This document shows positions 37,029 to 49,690 of a DNA stretch of 64,000 nucleotides, one piece after another. Source of the stretch: Erythrophleum ivorense (Eukaryota > Streptophyta > Magnoliopsida > Fabales > Fabaceae); the NCBI GenBank assembly GCA_026724425.1, contig JAIUCV010000002.1:3663001-3727000 (forward strand). Direction: 5' to 3'. Every line of letters starts with the position of its first letter. The first letter of the stretch is position 1. The translations under genes were made by a program, and so were the position numbers. The notes beneath the pieces are model-generated. The model worked only from the letters and a program-made list of their open reading frames with translations, was not told where the DNA came from and made no database searches.

Positions 37029-37952
37029 CTATTTTTCAACTACGTCAACCTGCCTTTCAGACAGTGATACAAATTTATCTTGCAAGGAATCTCCATCTCG
37101 CATCACCTCAGCTAACTCTTTAATTTCCAACGTAATTTTTTCATATCTATCTTCAATATTATTAAGCATCATTTTTTTGCACTTTTGACCTTTGGAAGAT
37201 GCAGTGCTAGTCAAGTGATTTAAGTTGCCATATGTGGGACTAAATGAATCCATCTTAACTCCAGAATTCGTGGCCTCGTAACCCCAATTAAAATCACCCT
37301 CGCTTGTTATTTCATTCATTGTCCCTTCATCACAATAGTCATTTAGATCAATGCACTATTTTTGCCATTGTTTCACTTTGTCCTTTGCACTCTCAACATA
37401 TTTCTCTATTGCTCTATCTGCACCAACTAATTCATATAACTTATCATAATATAAAATAGGTACAGTCATCCACTTTTAAGCCTGAGATTTTTTCTGCAAC
37501 GTGTAAATTTCTATGTCATTGCAATGTAAATGAAAAATATTCCAAATAAAACTATGAAAAGAGAAATTAACAAAAATGTCAAACTAATTAACCATTTATG
37601 TAGTATAATTACTGGGATGAAATTACCTCAATTAACTCATGCCAAATTTGAGTTTCAGCTTTACACATTTTTGTAATTGGACTCCAGGAAAAGCCACTTA
37701 ATCCATTGAATAAATCATAAAGTTCTCCAAATCGCTATGATAAAGTTTTTTTTTCAAATGTTACTTGGTAATATGCAGCCCAAAAGAATTCTATAAAACT
37801 TGCAACACATTATCATATGCAAATGTTGTGAAGGTACCATCCGGCCAATTGCCTTTTATCATCTTATCTAATAACACATCAAGAAAGGCTTCATCCATCT
37901 CAAGTGACCATCGCAAATTGTCCTTCACTGAATCCTTTTGCTTTAAAGTCAT
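37029..37952 (-). pseudogene. PIF/Harbinger ORF1-type Myb/SANT-like protein, degenerate
   Basis: Fragments on the minus strand in several frames read as the plant Myb/SANT-like DNA-binding protein that accompanies Harbinger transposases. From about 37952: MTLKQKD, then RWSLEMDEAFLDVLL and GTFTTFAYDNVLQ. At about 37740-37640 come GELYDLFNGLSGFSWSP and AETQIWHELIE, and at about 37475 WMTVPILYYDKLYELVGADR. The C-terminal part (37029-37319) is open and charged (LNNIEDRYEKITLEIKELAE). Frame changes and stops separate the pieces, so it is dead. Known role of the family: ORF1 binds the element ends and helps import the transposase into the nucleus. It lies directly downstream of the transposase remnant. 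Confidence 0.82.
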
Positions 37953-38189
37953 TGTTGAATTTCTATATGAAATAGAATAACATGAAATCTCAAACAACAG
38001 AAAGAATTCTATTTCACAATCCAAGTCATCTATATTAATAGATACGTAACTGTTTAAAAATACACCAAGTAATTTTATTAATAACATAATTAAGCATTTC
38101 AAACAATATTAATATACATCGTAGCATAATACTACATTGATCGCATGAAATGGTTATATGATAAATCATAGTCTATTTCGATAATCATT

Positions 38190-39631
38190 TCACATTTGGT
38201 CGGCAATACTATCTTTTAACATTGATCCTTGTCTATATTCCTCCTCTTGACTGTAACTAGAGTAAGTCTCAGTATTATCAGGGGGGTTCTGTTGTAATTC
38301 ACGATCAATTTCAACAATCAAATTCTCATTAGGATCGACCTCCATCAAAAAATTGTGTAATATGTAACAAGTTATAACAATATCAGTCATAGTTTGAAAG
38401 GAATAATGTGGTTCAACGCCGCTAGCTATGATTGAAAATCATTTTTTCAAAATTCCAAATGTTCTTTCGATGACATTCCACAATGAGGCACGTTGATGAT
38501 TAAAAATTTCTTTTTCATTCTGTGGTGATCATGTCGAATATTCCTTCAAGTGATAATGCACTCCTGTGTAAGGTGTCAATAGACCACGCATGAGTGGAAA
38601 CCCAGCATCCCGAAGATAAAATTTTCCTATGCGTATGCAACATTGGTTAGCGACCATAGAATTAAAAAATTCTACACATAACACTATAAAACTATTAATG
38701 GATTGCATAAAAGCCTTTGGGAATTATAAGGTTATCTTCTCGTGACAAAACATTTTTAAAAACTCTAGAATTCGAAGCTATGCCTTCCCAACCAACCCAA
38801 ACACAGGTGAATTTCATATCAAATGAACATGCGGCAAAAATATTTTGCGTAGGATACTCTTTTAGTCCTTTAAATCAAGTAGCCTCTTCTCTAAGCACTT
38901 TTGCTCGAACGTGAGTTTCATCTATAGCTCCCAAACAATCCTACCATTTATAATTAGTTAACAGCAATATATTGTGGAACAATTATTTTATTCATGAACT
39001 AGATAGATATGAAAATAATGTTATACATTGAAATATGGGTAGAATATACTATTGTTAAAAATTTGGACAACAACTTCTGCTTCAGAAGGTTGTGAAAGAA
39101 ACTCAGCCTCAAGTGAAACCACCACGCGTAAGACATTATGAAAGTGGTGACTAATAGTCTCCCCAGATCGATGAAAGTAAAAGCATAATGTTCTATTTTT
39201 TGCATTATGTGCCAATATGTGGAGAAATTTGGTAACTTGTTCCTCAACTGTAACCCACCGTGAATCTTTCACTCTTCCAGTAGCTCGAAGTTTCTCACGT
39301 CACTCCTTAAAAGGTAGTGGGCCCATGTGCAAATATCACGGCAATTTTTTTCATCTTGTAGCCGTATCATCAACTATTTTCTTATGTTATATCAATTGAT
39401 ATTGCTAATGCTAATAGATTTACTACTTAGAGTTGACATCTCTTTTAATAAATAAATTGCATACAGAAGCAAACATATAAACTAGACCATACATGTATGC
39501 TTACGCCTGTCTAACTCTTTTATCAAATAGTTCAAATTAGAACCTTCATGTGTTACTCCAAAATTAATCAATTCCTTGACTTCAAAGTCAACATCATACA
39601 TATCTTCTCCCACATCCTTCGTCAATTCCAT
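38190..39631 (-). pseudogene. PIF/Harbinger transposase (DDE_4 type), degenerate
   Basis: Read leftward from an ATG at 39631, the frames show MELTKDVGEDMYDVDFEVKE, then DSRWVTVEEQVTKFLHIL and RSGETISHHFHNVL (39021-39272). Then come DCLGAIDETHVRAKV and YPTQNIFAACSFDMKFTCVW (about 38940-38800), KFYLRDAGFPLMRGL and VIERTFGILKK (about 38620-38440), and the C-terminal ILHNFLMEVDP (38190-38390). These are the landmarks of Harbinger transposases (cut-and-paste, 3-bp TTA/TAA target). In-frame stops and frameshifts occur and the usual GT of the GAIDGTH motif is altered to ET. It is clearly inactive. Confidence 0.88.
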
Positions 39632-40544
39632 GTTATTGTAGGTGTGGCTCTATTAGACAATCATACAAAGTATGTAAAGGCAAACTGTATACCGACAAAA
39701 GCAAGAACTTATAAATAAATATATATAAAGTTATCAAAAATGGTCAATGCTATGATAAAGTAGATTAATTATAGGTTATATGATAGATTAGGATAAAAAG
39801 TAGCATGACTCTTTGACAACTCTTCAACTACAAAAGGAACGCCATAAATTCTATATGGTTAATCACTAATAATTCATTCACTTAAATTAGTGCTTTTTCT
39901 CATTTTTGCCAAATTTCTTAACACATTTTGCATGAAGCCTAAGAATATTACTACTTCTGGTCGTAACTCGTCTTACGGTACTGGGCATTCTACTTGTCTC
40001 AACGATACAATTGCATATATATCACAAAAAAATTACCTTTCTTGTGGACTTACCGACACAGTTGTGGAAAGCAAAACTCAAAAATAATAAATTTATCATT
40101 CAAATCCTACATTATAAATTGAAACGTCTTTGTCTACAAGTCTAATTTACGTTTTAAAAAAAGTCTATCATAAAAAGGACTTTCAAATCATCACCTATGG
40201 AATAAAAAATCTATAGCAATAACGATAATAAAATTTGTTCTAATGGTAATAGGCATTAGTGAAATATAAAATGAAAAGGTGAAAATACCTGACGAAAGCA
40301 TTGCGAAGCTTGGAGGAAGAAACCAAGGGGTCGAGTGACAATATGGAATTTTTGAGAAATATAGAATGAAAAGGATGAAAATACCTAATGCCGCTGCAAG
40401 TTTAGAAGAGGAAAGGAGGAGGTCAAGCTTATGTGAAATTTCTGGACAAGAAAAAATTAGGGTTGTTTAACCCGTTTATCGAAGAGTAAGTCATAAGAAA
40501 ACGAAATTATGTTCAAAGGCAATTTAAGAAAAAAAAGGACACAT

Positions 40545-40600
40545 TACGCTGCCCTGAACCTAGAGTTAAGAGCCATGAAAACAAACAGCCCTATAACAAG
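40545..40600. repeat. Possible right terminal inverted repeat of the decayed Harbinger element
   Basis: Read on the minus strand the stretch gives TTATAGGGCTGTTTGTTTTC, like a PIF/Harbinger end (GGGCTGTTTG) preceded by TTA. A matching left end was not found between 34450 and 37000, so the element is probably truncated there. Confidence 0.4.
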
Positions 40601-40913
40601 GTTAATACTTGATAAGCAATATTTTTTTCTTTTAATTTCCCAAAACTTTATTGAAACATTTAAATGGAAGTAAATAGTGGTGTAGTCACTGTATTAAAGC
40701 CTTGCCGCTTTAATGGAGGCGAAAAAATTGACGGGTTTGTTTGAAAAATGCAATTAAAAGATGGAATTGGCTTTGGAATGGTCAAGTTGAAGAGTGAAAA
40801 AAGATCGCGAATGTGATTTAGAATAGCGTTCATTCTTCTATTTTCAAGTCCTGCAAACTTTGCATGATGAGTTGAGCAAATTGCAAGTATAGAGCTTTTA
40901 ACTTTTGTAATTT

Positions 40914-40914
40914 A

Positions 40915-40955
<41 letters not shown>

Positions 40956-40957
40956 TT
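40914..40957. repeat. (ATT)n microsatellite
   Basis: About 14 uninterrupted ATT units, useful as a polymorphic marker. A similar (TTA)n tract is at 56140-56176. Confidence 0.9.
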
Positions 40958-41717
40958 CCCTAAAAATTTGAATCTGGTGGTTTCAACCGTTACTGAAAAT
41001 CATTGTTGGTCATGGAAAGTTAAGACTCAACCCTGCAAACATTTAAGGCCTAAAGAGTCACCATACATCTTTATGTACTGTCTGAATTGTGAGCGTCAAC
41101 AATAATACATTTATATCGTCCGAGGTGGCTGCCTCCAAGGAATTGAAGGTACTCTTAACATTTCGTTGTAGATCAATGAAAAGTTGTCACGGTGACAAAT
41201 GAATGAGTATAAAGTGCATCTTACTTAATAGTGCCAAGAAAAATTAGGCAAAATGATCTGAATCCTAAAAATAGCAGTTTAAGAAAGATTTTTTCAATTT
41301 CAAAAATTGTTTGATGGTTTGCAAACTAAAAAAAAAGGGGAAACATACATCATGCATGACACTGAGCCACTTACGTTGTTCTGACCAAGAAGAGAAAAAA
41401 CAAAAAAAATACAAAAGAGGGATGCTTCAGTGTCAATGGCAAGATGGGCTACAGGGATAGGTTCATCCAAACAATGGAAGCAGATCATGCGACGTGACGA
41501 AGCATTGCTCGTTTTGATTTGATTCTCTTTAAAGCGCTATAGCACGACGTGGCATAATCTTCAGCGTTCACCAATTGGACGCCCATGATTTACGTTGGTT
41601 TGAAAGGATTGTTATTGCATTTGTAAGAAGTGAGCAGCTATGATTCGTCAAACTGGAGCGTGATGTTGGCACCAGAACGGGAGACCCTAGAATTTGACTT
41701 TCGTCTGAGCTTTCGTT

Positions 41718-41904
41718 GGCATGTTTGGTATGCCTATAAAAAAGGGAATGCAAAAGTGAGAGGTGAAGAGAATTATAATTTTATTTTTATAATTATTAAT
41801 TAATTATTAAAAATAAAAATATTATAAATATTTTTTATTTATAAAATTATTATTTTTTATATTTAACTTTTGATGTATCAAGCGGACAGAATACCAAATG
41901 CGTC
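41718..41904. mobile_element. Small MITE-like element
   Basis: GGCATGTTTGGTATGCC on the left faces GACGCATTTGGTATTCTG on the minus strand at the right, with AT-rich DNA between (about 187 bp). The sharing of GCAT(G)TTTGGTAT fits a short inverted-repeat element. CGTT occurs outside both ends but the target duplication is not certain. Confidence 0.45.
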
Positions 41905-42870
41905 GTTAGTCTCCTTTTGGGAATTCCTAGGCACTCCATCCACCAATTTATATGGTTCCTCAAACTCAGATGCAAAAAGGAGAAAATGTAGGAATTAAAA
42001 ATTGATATGGCACCTTAATTCAAGTAAAGAAAATTGTCCAAATAAGAAACTCAAGAAATTCAACATTCCATTTTTCTCCAAGGCATACAAGTAAGCATCA
42101 ACAACCAAATTCCTGAAAATCATATTCATCAGAGCCCAGTTTCGCACTGCCACCAGACCAAATCATGCATAATTTTGACATGCCAGAATTTCAGAACCAG
42201 AGAGGTATTGTAGTCGGGAATTTTTAGATGACCAGACTTAAGCAGAGCATTCAGCATATTCCAAGCATAATCTAATACACAATCTCACCATTTACTGCAT
42301 ATTGCAGTCAAGAGAACCCTCGCATTAATATAGAACTCAGAAAAGTGGGATTTGCCCGGTACAGGACTGAATTTTTGGATTGAACATTCAAGACCGAACT
42401 ATAATACAAAATGAAACACATCCATTAAGATTTAGTTATGATTCAATGGCACAGTTTCGATTGAGATGAAGATTCACACAAGTAAAGCATACAGAATTTA
42501 TCCAAATCCTAATGACGAGCCGCCTGAGAATCAAAGCTCTGTCACTGCAAACCATGTTTCTTAATCGAACCAGATCCCTGAACAACCACAAGCATCAATT
42601 GCAGCAGAAAACACCCTCTGACGACAATCCCTTGCTTCTCAGACAACTCGCACCATCAACGACTCACTCTTAGATTTTTGGCAATTTCTCATTGTTGTCT
42701 CTCCTCTCGATTTCTGCTAATTCACCCTTTTCTCTCTGCTTCGATTTTCTGCCCTATTGTCAATCTCTAAAATTCGAAGCTTACTCACCCTTCTCAATTC
42801 GCTCTCTCTTAATTCTTTCGCCTCTGTTCAATCAATGTCTCTCTTACTCTCATATTCGCTTCGCTCCCCA
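41905..42870. other. Unassigned moderately GC region, possible leftward transcript
   Basis: No domain recognised. On the minus strand the 42540-42870 part resembles a GA-rich plant 5' leader following a TATA box; downstream reading frames are short and stopped. It may be a captured promoter and first exon, or an unknown non-coding gene. Confidence 0.3.
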
Positions 42871-42880
42871 CTTTTTATAG
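42871..42880 (-). promoter_or_regulatory. TATA box of a possible leftward transcript
   Basis: CTATAAAAAG on the minus strand, followed by about 200 nt rich in GA (plus strand CT-rich, TCTCTCTTAATTC type) as in many plant 5' leaders. No solid reading frame follows, so function is uncertain. Confidence 0.35.
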
Positions 42881-42959
42881 TTCGTTCTCGGATGGGACCC
42901 TAAGCATGCAATCACATACTCGAAATCTTCGACTTTCCTCTTCTACCTCTACTCATTGA

Positions 42960-43945
42960 TCACCGCAGCAAAACCGCGAAAAAGTACTGAAAAATATATA
43001 ATTTTTTTAAATAATTATATGATTCTTAACTAAATTACATATCTATTCTCGTATTATTAAAAAATTATATATTTATTAAAAATATTGAATAATAAAAATA
43101 TAAAAAATACTTAAATCTAATCTTAATAAAAAATTACTATACGCTATGCACTAAGTTTTAAAAGACTTTTTTATTAAAAAATTCAAACTCTGACATAGGA
43201 AATTTTGCCAAATTGCCAAAATCAAAGCTAAGACCTATTCAACCATTCAAGAAGGCGCCGGTTTAAGCATGTTACTAGTCATTTGGTTTTTGACCAAGTT
43301 TGATCAATCTGAGTTTGGCAGGTTTATAGGCTTAACTAAACTGGACCAAGGTTTAATTCACTACTTTAGAATTTTGGTCTATTTCCTTCCTATATCTTAG
43401 GCTAAAATTGAATTTTAATTTTTTAATAGTTGATTTACTACTTATTGAAAATGTTGAGAATGTGTACTTTAATAAAAAATAATGACTTTAGCAAAGCAAA
43501 CAGTGAAAGATCACTTTTGTTTTAAAGTATGTTATTGTTAAATTTTTATAATACTTTTAATCTTTTATCTTTTAAATTTTAATTTAGAATTGAATTGTTG
43601 ATGAGTACCTTAGTTAATATATATATATATATATATATTTTAAAGTGTTAACTTTTGTTTTAAGTGCTTTTATTTTTTAAAAAAATTGACTTTTGATTTT
43701 TAAATAATTGATTTAATATTTGTTAAAATAAAATATTTTTTAGGTCTAACCAAAAAAAAATTACTGGCTCGGACCACCTTAACTCCCTAAGCTGGCATAA
43801 AATTGGATTTGTTCGAGTTAGACCATAAGCATAAAAACAAATATTATATTTTAATCAAGTTGAATATTAGGCCAATTAATTATCTATCTCAGCCCTATCC
43901 TGAACACCCATAAAAAAAATAGCATATATAAAAGTGTGCAATTAA

Positions 43946-43982
<37 letters not shown>

Positions 43983-45055
43983 TATATCACACCTTCATTT
44001 TAGCGCACACATATATAAATTATATATCATATCTTAATCATTTTAATTATATATATAATATAATTTAATATATTAATTATTAAATGTTAAATTTACAACA
44101 CATATATAAAGATTATTTATTAGATAAAAAAACTTATTGTTACATATATGCATAGTAAATTTTCAAAAAAATAAAAAAAATAATTAAAAATCATCTTCAT
44201 AGTCACACCCCTTCCTCTTCATCATCATTGTGTTAAATTAGATCTTTTATAATAATTATAAATCTTATTTAAAAATAACAAGACATAAAATAATATATAT
44301 TTTCAATCTCTAGTATTAATATATAGCTATTATTATTTTTATTATATACTTATAATTTGTGTATTTTCTGTTACAAATAGCAATTTTAATTCAATTATAT
44401 CAACCAAATTATATACGTACCTTCAAAGTTATATTAAATGATATATTTTAGTATATTATAATATAATATACAATCATTTTTAATAATTAAAATTTTCAAC
44501 TGAGCGTCTGTTGGAACTCGTCTAGTTGATGTTCAATCACAAATAATCCAACTTAATTTCAATAAAATATAATCCGAGTATAGTTTTTATTATATTTTTT
44601 ATAATATATTTTAATAATTTAATTCAATATGTATATATATTAACTTAAAAATATTTTATAATTAATTTAAGTATGGTTACTTGATTTTAACACATATCAT
44701 TGTCACACGTATTTTTTTTTATGGGCTTATGACACGAAAATTCATGTAACGCTAAAAAAATACTAACAGCACCCACAAAGCACAAAACAAATTGTACGAT
44801 TCATGTCTTGGAAGAGTATAACTTGTTCCAAAGTTTATATATACATATATAAAGATTTGCTAAATAGAGATTGTGTTAGCACAACTACTTTTAAAGATAG
44901 ATCAAATAATTTACTAGCTAAAATTAAAATGAAATTGACTTGAAATTAACTATAACTTTGAAAAGGAATCACAGATTAACTCAAAATTATATGAAAACTC
45001 AACATTAAATTTTATTATTTTGAAGAAACTACTCAGACAAAATCCAATCTTCACA
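42960..45055. other. AT-rich filler right of the insertion block
   Basis: Very AT-rich with (TA)n tracts at about 43618-43640 and 43946-43970. I see no gene or recognisable element. Confidence 0.5.
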
Positions 45056-45323
45056 ATATAATATTTTGGACATACCATCACTTACACGAAGCGTGATTAA
45101 TTTGACTTGATTGATTACTCACTCACATCTGGCATGCCCTAGTTAATTTATTTAACAACAATAAACTGTTCTAATAAAATACGATAATAACCACAGCTTA
45201 TCCCATATCAAGCAATCTCCGATCACACATCTATAAGCATGTATACGGGTTACATACTTATAAGCATGCAGTCCACGACGAAACAAAGTTCAAATGTTGG
45301 AATTATGGTTGTTGCAAACTGCG
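45056..45323. repeat. Right fragment of the 3' flank of gene 3
   Basis: Resumes the conserved downstream sequence of the dioxygenase genes (TTTTGGACATACCATCAC, GACTTGATTGATTACTCAC, GCAGTCCACGACGAAACAAAG). It is diverged from 10390-10688 but collinear. Confidence 0.75.
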
Positions 45324-47102
45324 TTAGTTTGGAGCATTGGTCCGAATCTCATCCAAGGCTCTCCCCTCAGCACTTCTGGCCTTCTGCTGAAGTTCAATGT
45401 AGTCCTTGAACTTGATGCTCTTGAACAAAGGCTCTTCCTTCTTCAATAGCTCCGGCGCAGGCCCTATTTCTTTATCAAGTGCTGGTCCATTTGCCAGTGT
45501 AACAGTGACCCTTGTGTCTCTTGCATTCAGGACTGCTCGGTGCCAGACACTCTTATACCTCCCGTTACTCACAGCCTAATGCCAAAACACAGCAAGCAGG
45601 GTTTAGAAGTTGGAACCATCAGAAACAAAGGGTGGTTAAGTTAAAAATTGGTAAAATTATTGTCTTAATTTTTGTAATTTCATTCAAATTTTAATTTAAT
45701 TTTTATAATTTAAAAGTTTTCAATTGAATCTATATAGGTTTAAGAATGTTTAAATATAGTTCGTGCAGTTAAACTTCTAATTTTAAACTAACTTTATGCT
45801 ATTTTGATACTTTAAATATGTATAATTCAAACTAATTCATCTCAAGCCATTGACGTATGTGGCATTGTAAGACATATTTGAGAAGATTTTACTTCACATG
45901 TAATTTATTCTTCATGTATATTTAAAATGTCATGATATTTTATAATTAGTCATGCAAATAAAATTTAATATCTCACACTATTATTGATTAAACGTACAAA
46001 TACTAAATTTAAAATTTTTAAATTTATAGAGAATAAATTAAAAACTTTTGTTTATAAGGAGAAAATTAAAAAGTATATATATAAGGACTAAAAGCAGAAG
46101 TGACCTCGAGTTGATCTCCAGTGACGACGAGTAAGCAGTTAGGAAGGGGATTGACATTGACCCATTTGCCATCGTGCTTCACCTGAAGGCCTCCGATTCC
46201 GTTTTGTGTGAGGAGGGTGAAGAAGCCATTATCAGTGTGAGGAGGCAGCCCCAGAGCAAGGTCTGGCCGAGGACACGGAGGGTACAGGTTCACTTGAAAT
46301 TTCTGAAACCCAGAATCAAAACTCGCGGACTCGACAATGGCATTGGGTTCTAATCCTAAACTCTCTGATATTCCTTGAAGCAAATTCCTCACCACACCTC
46401 GGATTTTCCTACTGTACTCGAATGCAAGCTCCCTACAGAAACAAAAGGCCGTCAATACGTAAGAGAAAGATAAGAGGCAAGGAAAAACGAAGAGGGTGTT
46501 GAAGTTGAACGTACTTGAAGGCAGGGGGCTTGTGGGGGAAGGTGAATTCGGGAAAAGTTGTGACTTTTAGATAATCTCTCCAGTAATGAACCTTCTCTCC
46601 TTGAGTATGGGAGCTGGTGCCATATCTGATGGGTGCAAAGAGCCCCTTGTCGGAAAACTCCTTCTTTTCCTCAAGAGGCAAATTGTGAAACTCGAGAGAC
46701 TTCTTCATTACAGCCTCCATCAGGCTCTCCAAAATCCCATGATTTGTGATCTGAAAGTGGCATATCCAAGTACAAGGTAAACCCAAAAATTAACTCTACA
46801 AGTACGTTAGCGTGGATTTGAAAATTTACCATGAAGAAGCCCCATTCTTCGCAGGCTTTGCCAAGTTGTCGAAGGGCGTTAGCGTGGATTTGATGATCGT
46901 GTGAGGTGAGGAGGGAGAAGTCGAGGACGGGGATGGAAGCAGCAAGCTCATCTGCAACATCATCACGACGTTCAGTGAGAGAGTAGTAGGTGGAAGGGAT
47001 GGAAGCGACGCCGTTTGATTCAGCGAAGGCTTTGATGCTTGAAATGTCGGATTGGTGAACCTTTTGGGGTTCTGATGAGGAAACAGTAGCTGCTGAAGCC
47101 AT
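45324..47102 (-). CDS. 2-oxoglutarate/Fe(II)-dependent dioxygenase, gene 3 (DOXC class, RxT variant)
   Basis: Exons on the minus strand: 46830-47102, 46515-46750, 46105-46432 and 45324-45575, GT-AG introns of 79, 82 and 529 bp; 362 codons. The ATG at 47102 aligns with those of genes 1 and 2; the frame stays open 15 codons further upstream, but that part is not conserved. Two codons are missing in exon 2 (GTSSHTQGEKV against GTSALPQGVGEKV) and one near the C-terminus. The iron ligands H235, D237 and H291 are kept. The 2-oxoglutarate-binding motif is R301-V-T303, where the family normally has RxS; Thr keeps the hydroxyl, so activity is plausible. This is the oldest-diverged copy and intron 3 is longer. 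It is probably functional, perhaps with changed substrate or cofactor affinity. Confidence 0.92.
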
Positions 47103-47176
47103 GGATGGGGGTTGAATTAATATATTGATATTGTGCGAGGGAAGCACCTACGTGATCATAAATGAAAACCGAGGGG

Positions 47177-47184
47177 TATAAATA
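47177..47184 (-). promoter_or_regulatory. TATA box of gene 3
   Basis: TATTTATA on the minus strand, about 75 bp upstream of the ATG, in the context GGGGTATAAATAGATGC (plus strand) shared with genes 1 and 2. An ACGTG core lies between the box and the ATG, at about 47150. Confidence 0.7.
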
Positions 47185-49690
47185 GATGCAAAATGTTGGA
47201 GAGAGAGTGGAAAACACTTTTGATAAAGCAGGAAAGAAAAGAAGAAAAGACGTGATCAGCACAATCTAATTTTTGCGAGGGATGAAACACGTGATTAAAC
47301 ACAATGCTCCCGAGCTTAGAAGGCGCTTCTGCATGGCTGGATATAGATAAAAAAGATGAGGTGGTGGGTGTGTCTGTTTATTAACCTTTGTTTTGACGAG
47401 TGTTATATTTCAAACTTTGAATCATGTCATTTCTCCATCACTTGTATTTTTTTTAATTGATTTTAAATCATTTTCGATAATAAGATCATACGTTGTCCAA
47501 ACATCTTGGTCGTGATAATTGTAGTCCTATATTAAGAATTAATGTAACTAAAAAATTTAAATTATTAGCTAAGTAGAAGTTGAAGAATGATATTGTCCCT
47601 AACAAACTATCATGTTTTTGTTTGATAATATTGTCATTCGGCAATGAAACTAGCCTTCGAATTTTGGTGATTTTGGGAGTGGAACCAATGAGACGAGAGA
47701 GCTTAAGATAGGCTTACTAGCATTTTTGGTCATTGTTCATCACTTCTTTTCTTCTCTTTTTAGTGAGTTTTGAACTCCTTAAGCTAAATTTTTTTTTTTC
47801 CTTATTTTATGTTTGAATTGGAAAAACTAAAGGTAATAGTGATAAAGTCCATCTTGTAAATAATTTTCAGCCAGTATGATGCAAAGTCCACAATTCAGTT
47901 GAAGACACAATTAGATTTTGACAATGAGTTGGCATATTTCGAATCAAAAGATTCCCTTTTTTTTTTCACGGATATTAGCTAACCATAAGTTGCTTTTAAT
48001 GGCTGCATGATTGTCTTTCTTAAGCAACGAGGGTACACTTTGTTATGAAAAAGTGAATTCATTGAAATATTGGTAATTAAGGACAATTGAAAAGTTTGAT
48101 TAGAAATTAAAAAGCACGACGGGTATGCTGAATGCCAAAAAAAATGCGATTATAAAAGAAATTAAAAACAATAATTTTGATGATGAAAATGATTATCGGA
48201 TGTTTACTTTCAATAAATAATTAAAAATTTTAAACAATAATAATATAATAAATATTATACATAACTCATACTAAATGAGCTGTTATAATACTAATTTTCA
48301 AAATAAATTATAAATAAGAACCGAATAATATTAATTTGAACTAAATAATCACATTGCGTGATTATTTGGCCTCGATATTAAAAAAAACCATAAATTGATC
48401 TTTATTTGTTATAAATCTTCTGGTTATGAGGTGATGAGATAGAGGAGAGAGATAGAGCGCTGCGTGTCCTTTTTTTAATTTTTAAGTAAACCCCCACCAC
48501 CTCCCCTCCATTCCTTCACATATTTTTAGAGGATCCTCTAATTTATAGGATCCAAACTGTTACTTTTAAAGTTTGAGTGAGTTGTTTCACCATAGTATCA
48601 TGTGACGGTAACAAAGAGCGTGATCTTCAATTTTTTGGTTAGATGATGTAATTAAAAAGAAAATGTAATTTATGGATAAATGAGATAAAAAATAATTATT
48701 ATGTCTATAATTTTAAAAATATAATTTGATGATTAAAATAAAATTTAATAGATGAAATAATAATATAAAAAAATACGTTCACAGAATAATGAATCCAACG
48801 AGGTGTAAGTGCTCTTGCTCTAACAAATTATTGAGTACATTATATTTATCCCTTGAATTTTGAAAAAATGATATAGATTTTTTATATAGTTTAAAAAAAT
48901 ATTTTTTTTTCTTAAAACTAAAAGCTGTAGTATATGTTAGTTTAATTTTAAAATTTTTGAATTTAAATACAAATTTTTTAAACTAAAATAATTTCTTTCA
49001 AATTCAATAATTTAGGACAATAAATCTGATAATAAGAAATTTTATTATTAAAAGCTAGAATTATATTTAGAATTAATTTTTTAAAAACTAATTGACTAAT
49101 AAATTAAACTGAAATAAGGACATTCAAAGTCATACAAAAATATAATTAAATACAAAATATTGCAAGGCTGAAGAGGAAGTGGAAACAAGTAACAAGTGGA
49201 AAAAAACTTTCAATAAATAGGAAAAGAAAAGAAGAAAAGATTTCCAATGCTATAAGCACAATCTAATTTTGGGAGGATAAAAAATGAATTAAATATTTAT
49301 AAGCAATAAGTCAAATAGAAACAAACTAGAAGGTGGATGGTGGGGTAACCTGTGGAAAGGACAATGCCGAGGGGGAGTGGGGCGCAGATTTCCAATTATA
49401 CGGTCTCAATTTCTCTTGCCGAAACCCACATGGGGAGCAATTAATACGTGGACCGCCCTTGCTTTTTCTTTATATTTCTTATCTCTCCTTCTTCGTGCCG
49501 TTTCTGAGCAATCACTCTTCGGTTACTTAGGACCACCATCTATATCTGTCACCCACCCGTTTCATCCCACTCTGTCTAAACAACCCCCCATCCCAACGCA
49601 CATTAGCAATGCACAATGCAGGAATACGATCATTTATTTTGCGGATACTATTAAAATTATTATTTTTTTCTTCTTTCTCTTCCCATCCTA
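47185..49690. other. Upstream region of gene 3 (diverged U3 block)
   Basis: Diverged but collinear with 12383-14430: the GCTGGATATAGATA segment, the TTGCAAGGCTGAAGAGGAAGTGG segment (49160) and the CCCACATGGGGAGCAAT patch (49428) all reappear. No gene recognised; the frames at 49333-49742 are chance. Confidence 0.55.

Larger units (their letters stand above)
39632..41717. other. Harbinger flank and filler without a gene
   Basis: From 39632 to about 40600 this is probably the 5' part of the decayed Harbinger element. A (ATT)n microsatellite lies at about 40914-40957. The rest (41000-41700) is more GC-balanced but I recognise no gene; short frames at 41300-41753 show no motif. Confidence 0.45.
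34451..45055. mobile_element. Compound insertion block splitting the 3' flank of gene 3
   Basis: About 10.6 kb with no counterpart in copies A or B, inserted between two pieces of conserved 3' flank. It contains a terminal-repeat-like patch at 34638, a T-rich stretch (35820-36500), a decayed PIF/Harbinger element (about 37029-40590), a small MITE-like element (41718-41904), a promoter-like leader (42871) and AT-rich filler (43000-45050). I could not define one outer pair of ends, so it may be several nested events. Confidence 0.65.

Noticed and set aside
36740..37123. 127-codon plus-strand frame
   Set aside because: It is antisense to the Myb/SANT-like Harbinger remnant and has no motif of its own.
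46671..47147. Upstream in-frame Met giving gene 3 a 15-residue N-terminal extension
   Set aside because: The extension is not conserved in genes 1 and 2, whose ATG aligns with the internal Met at 47102.
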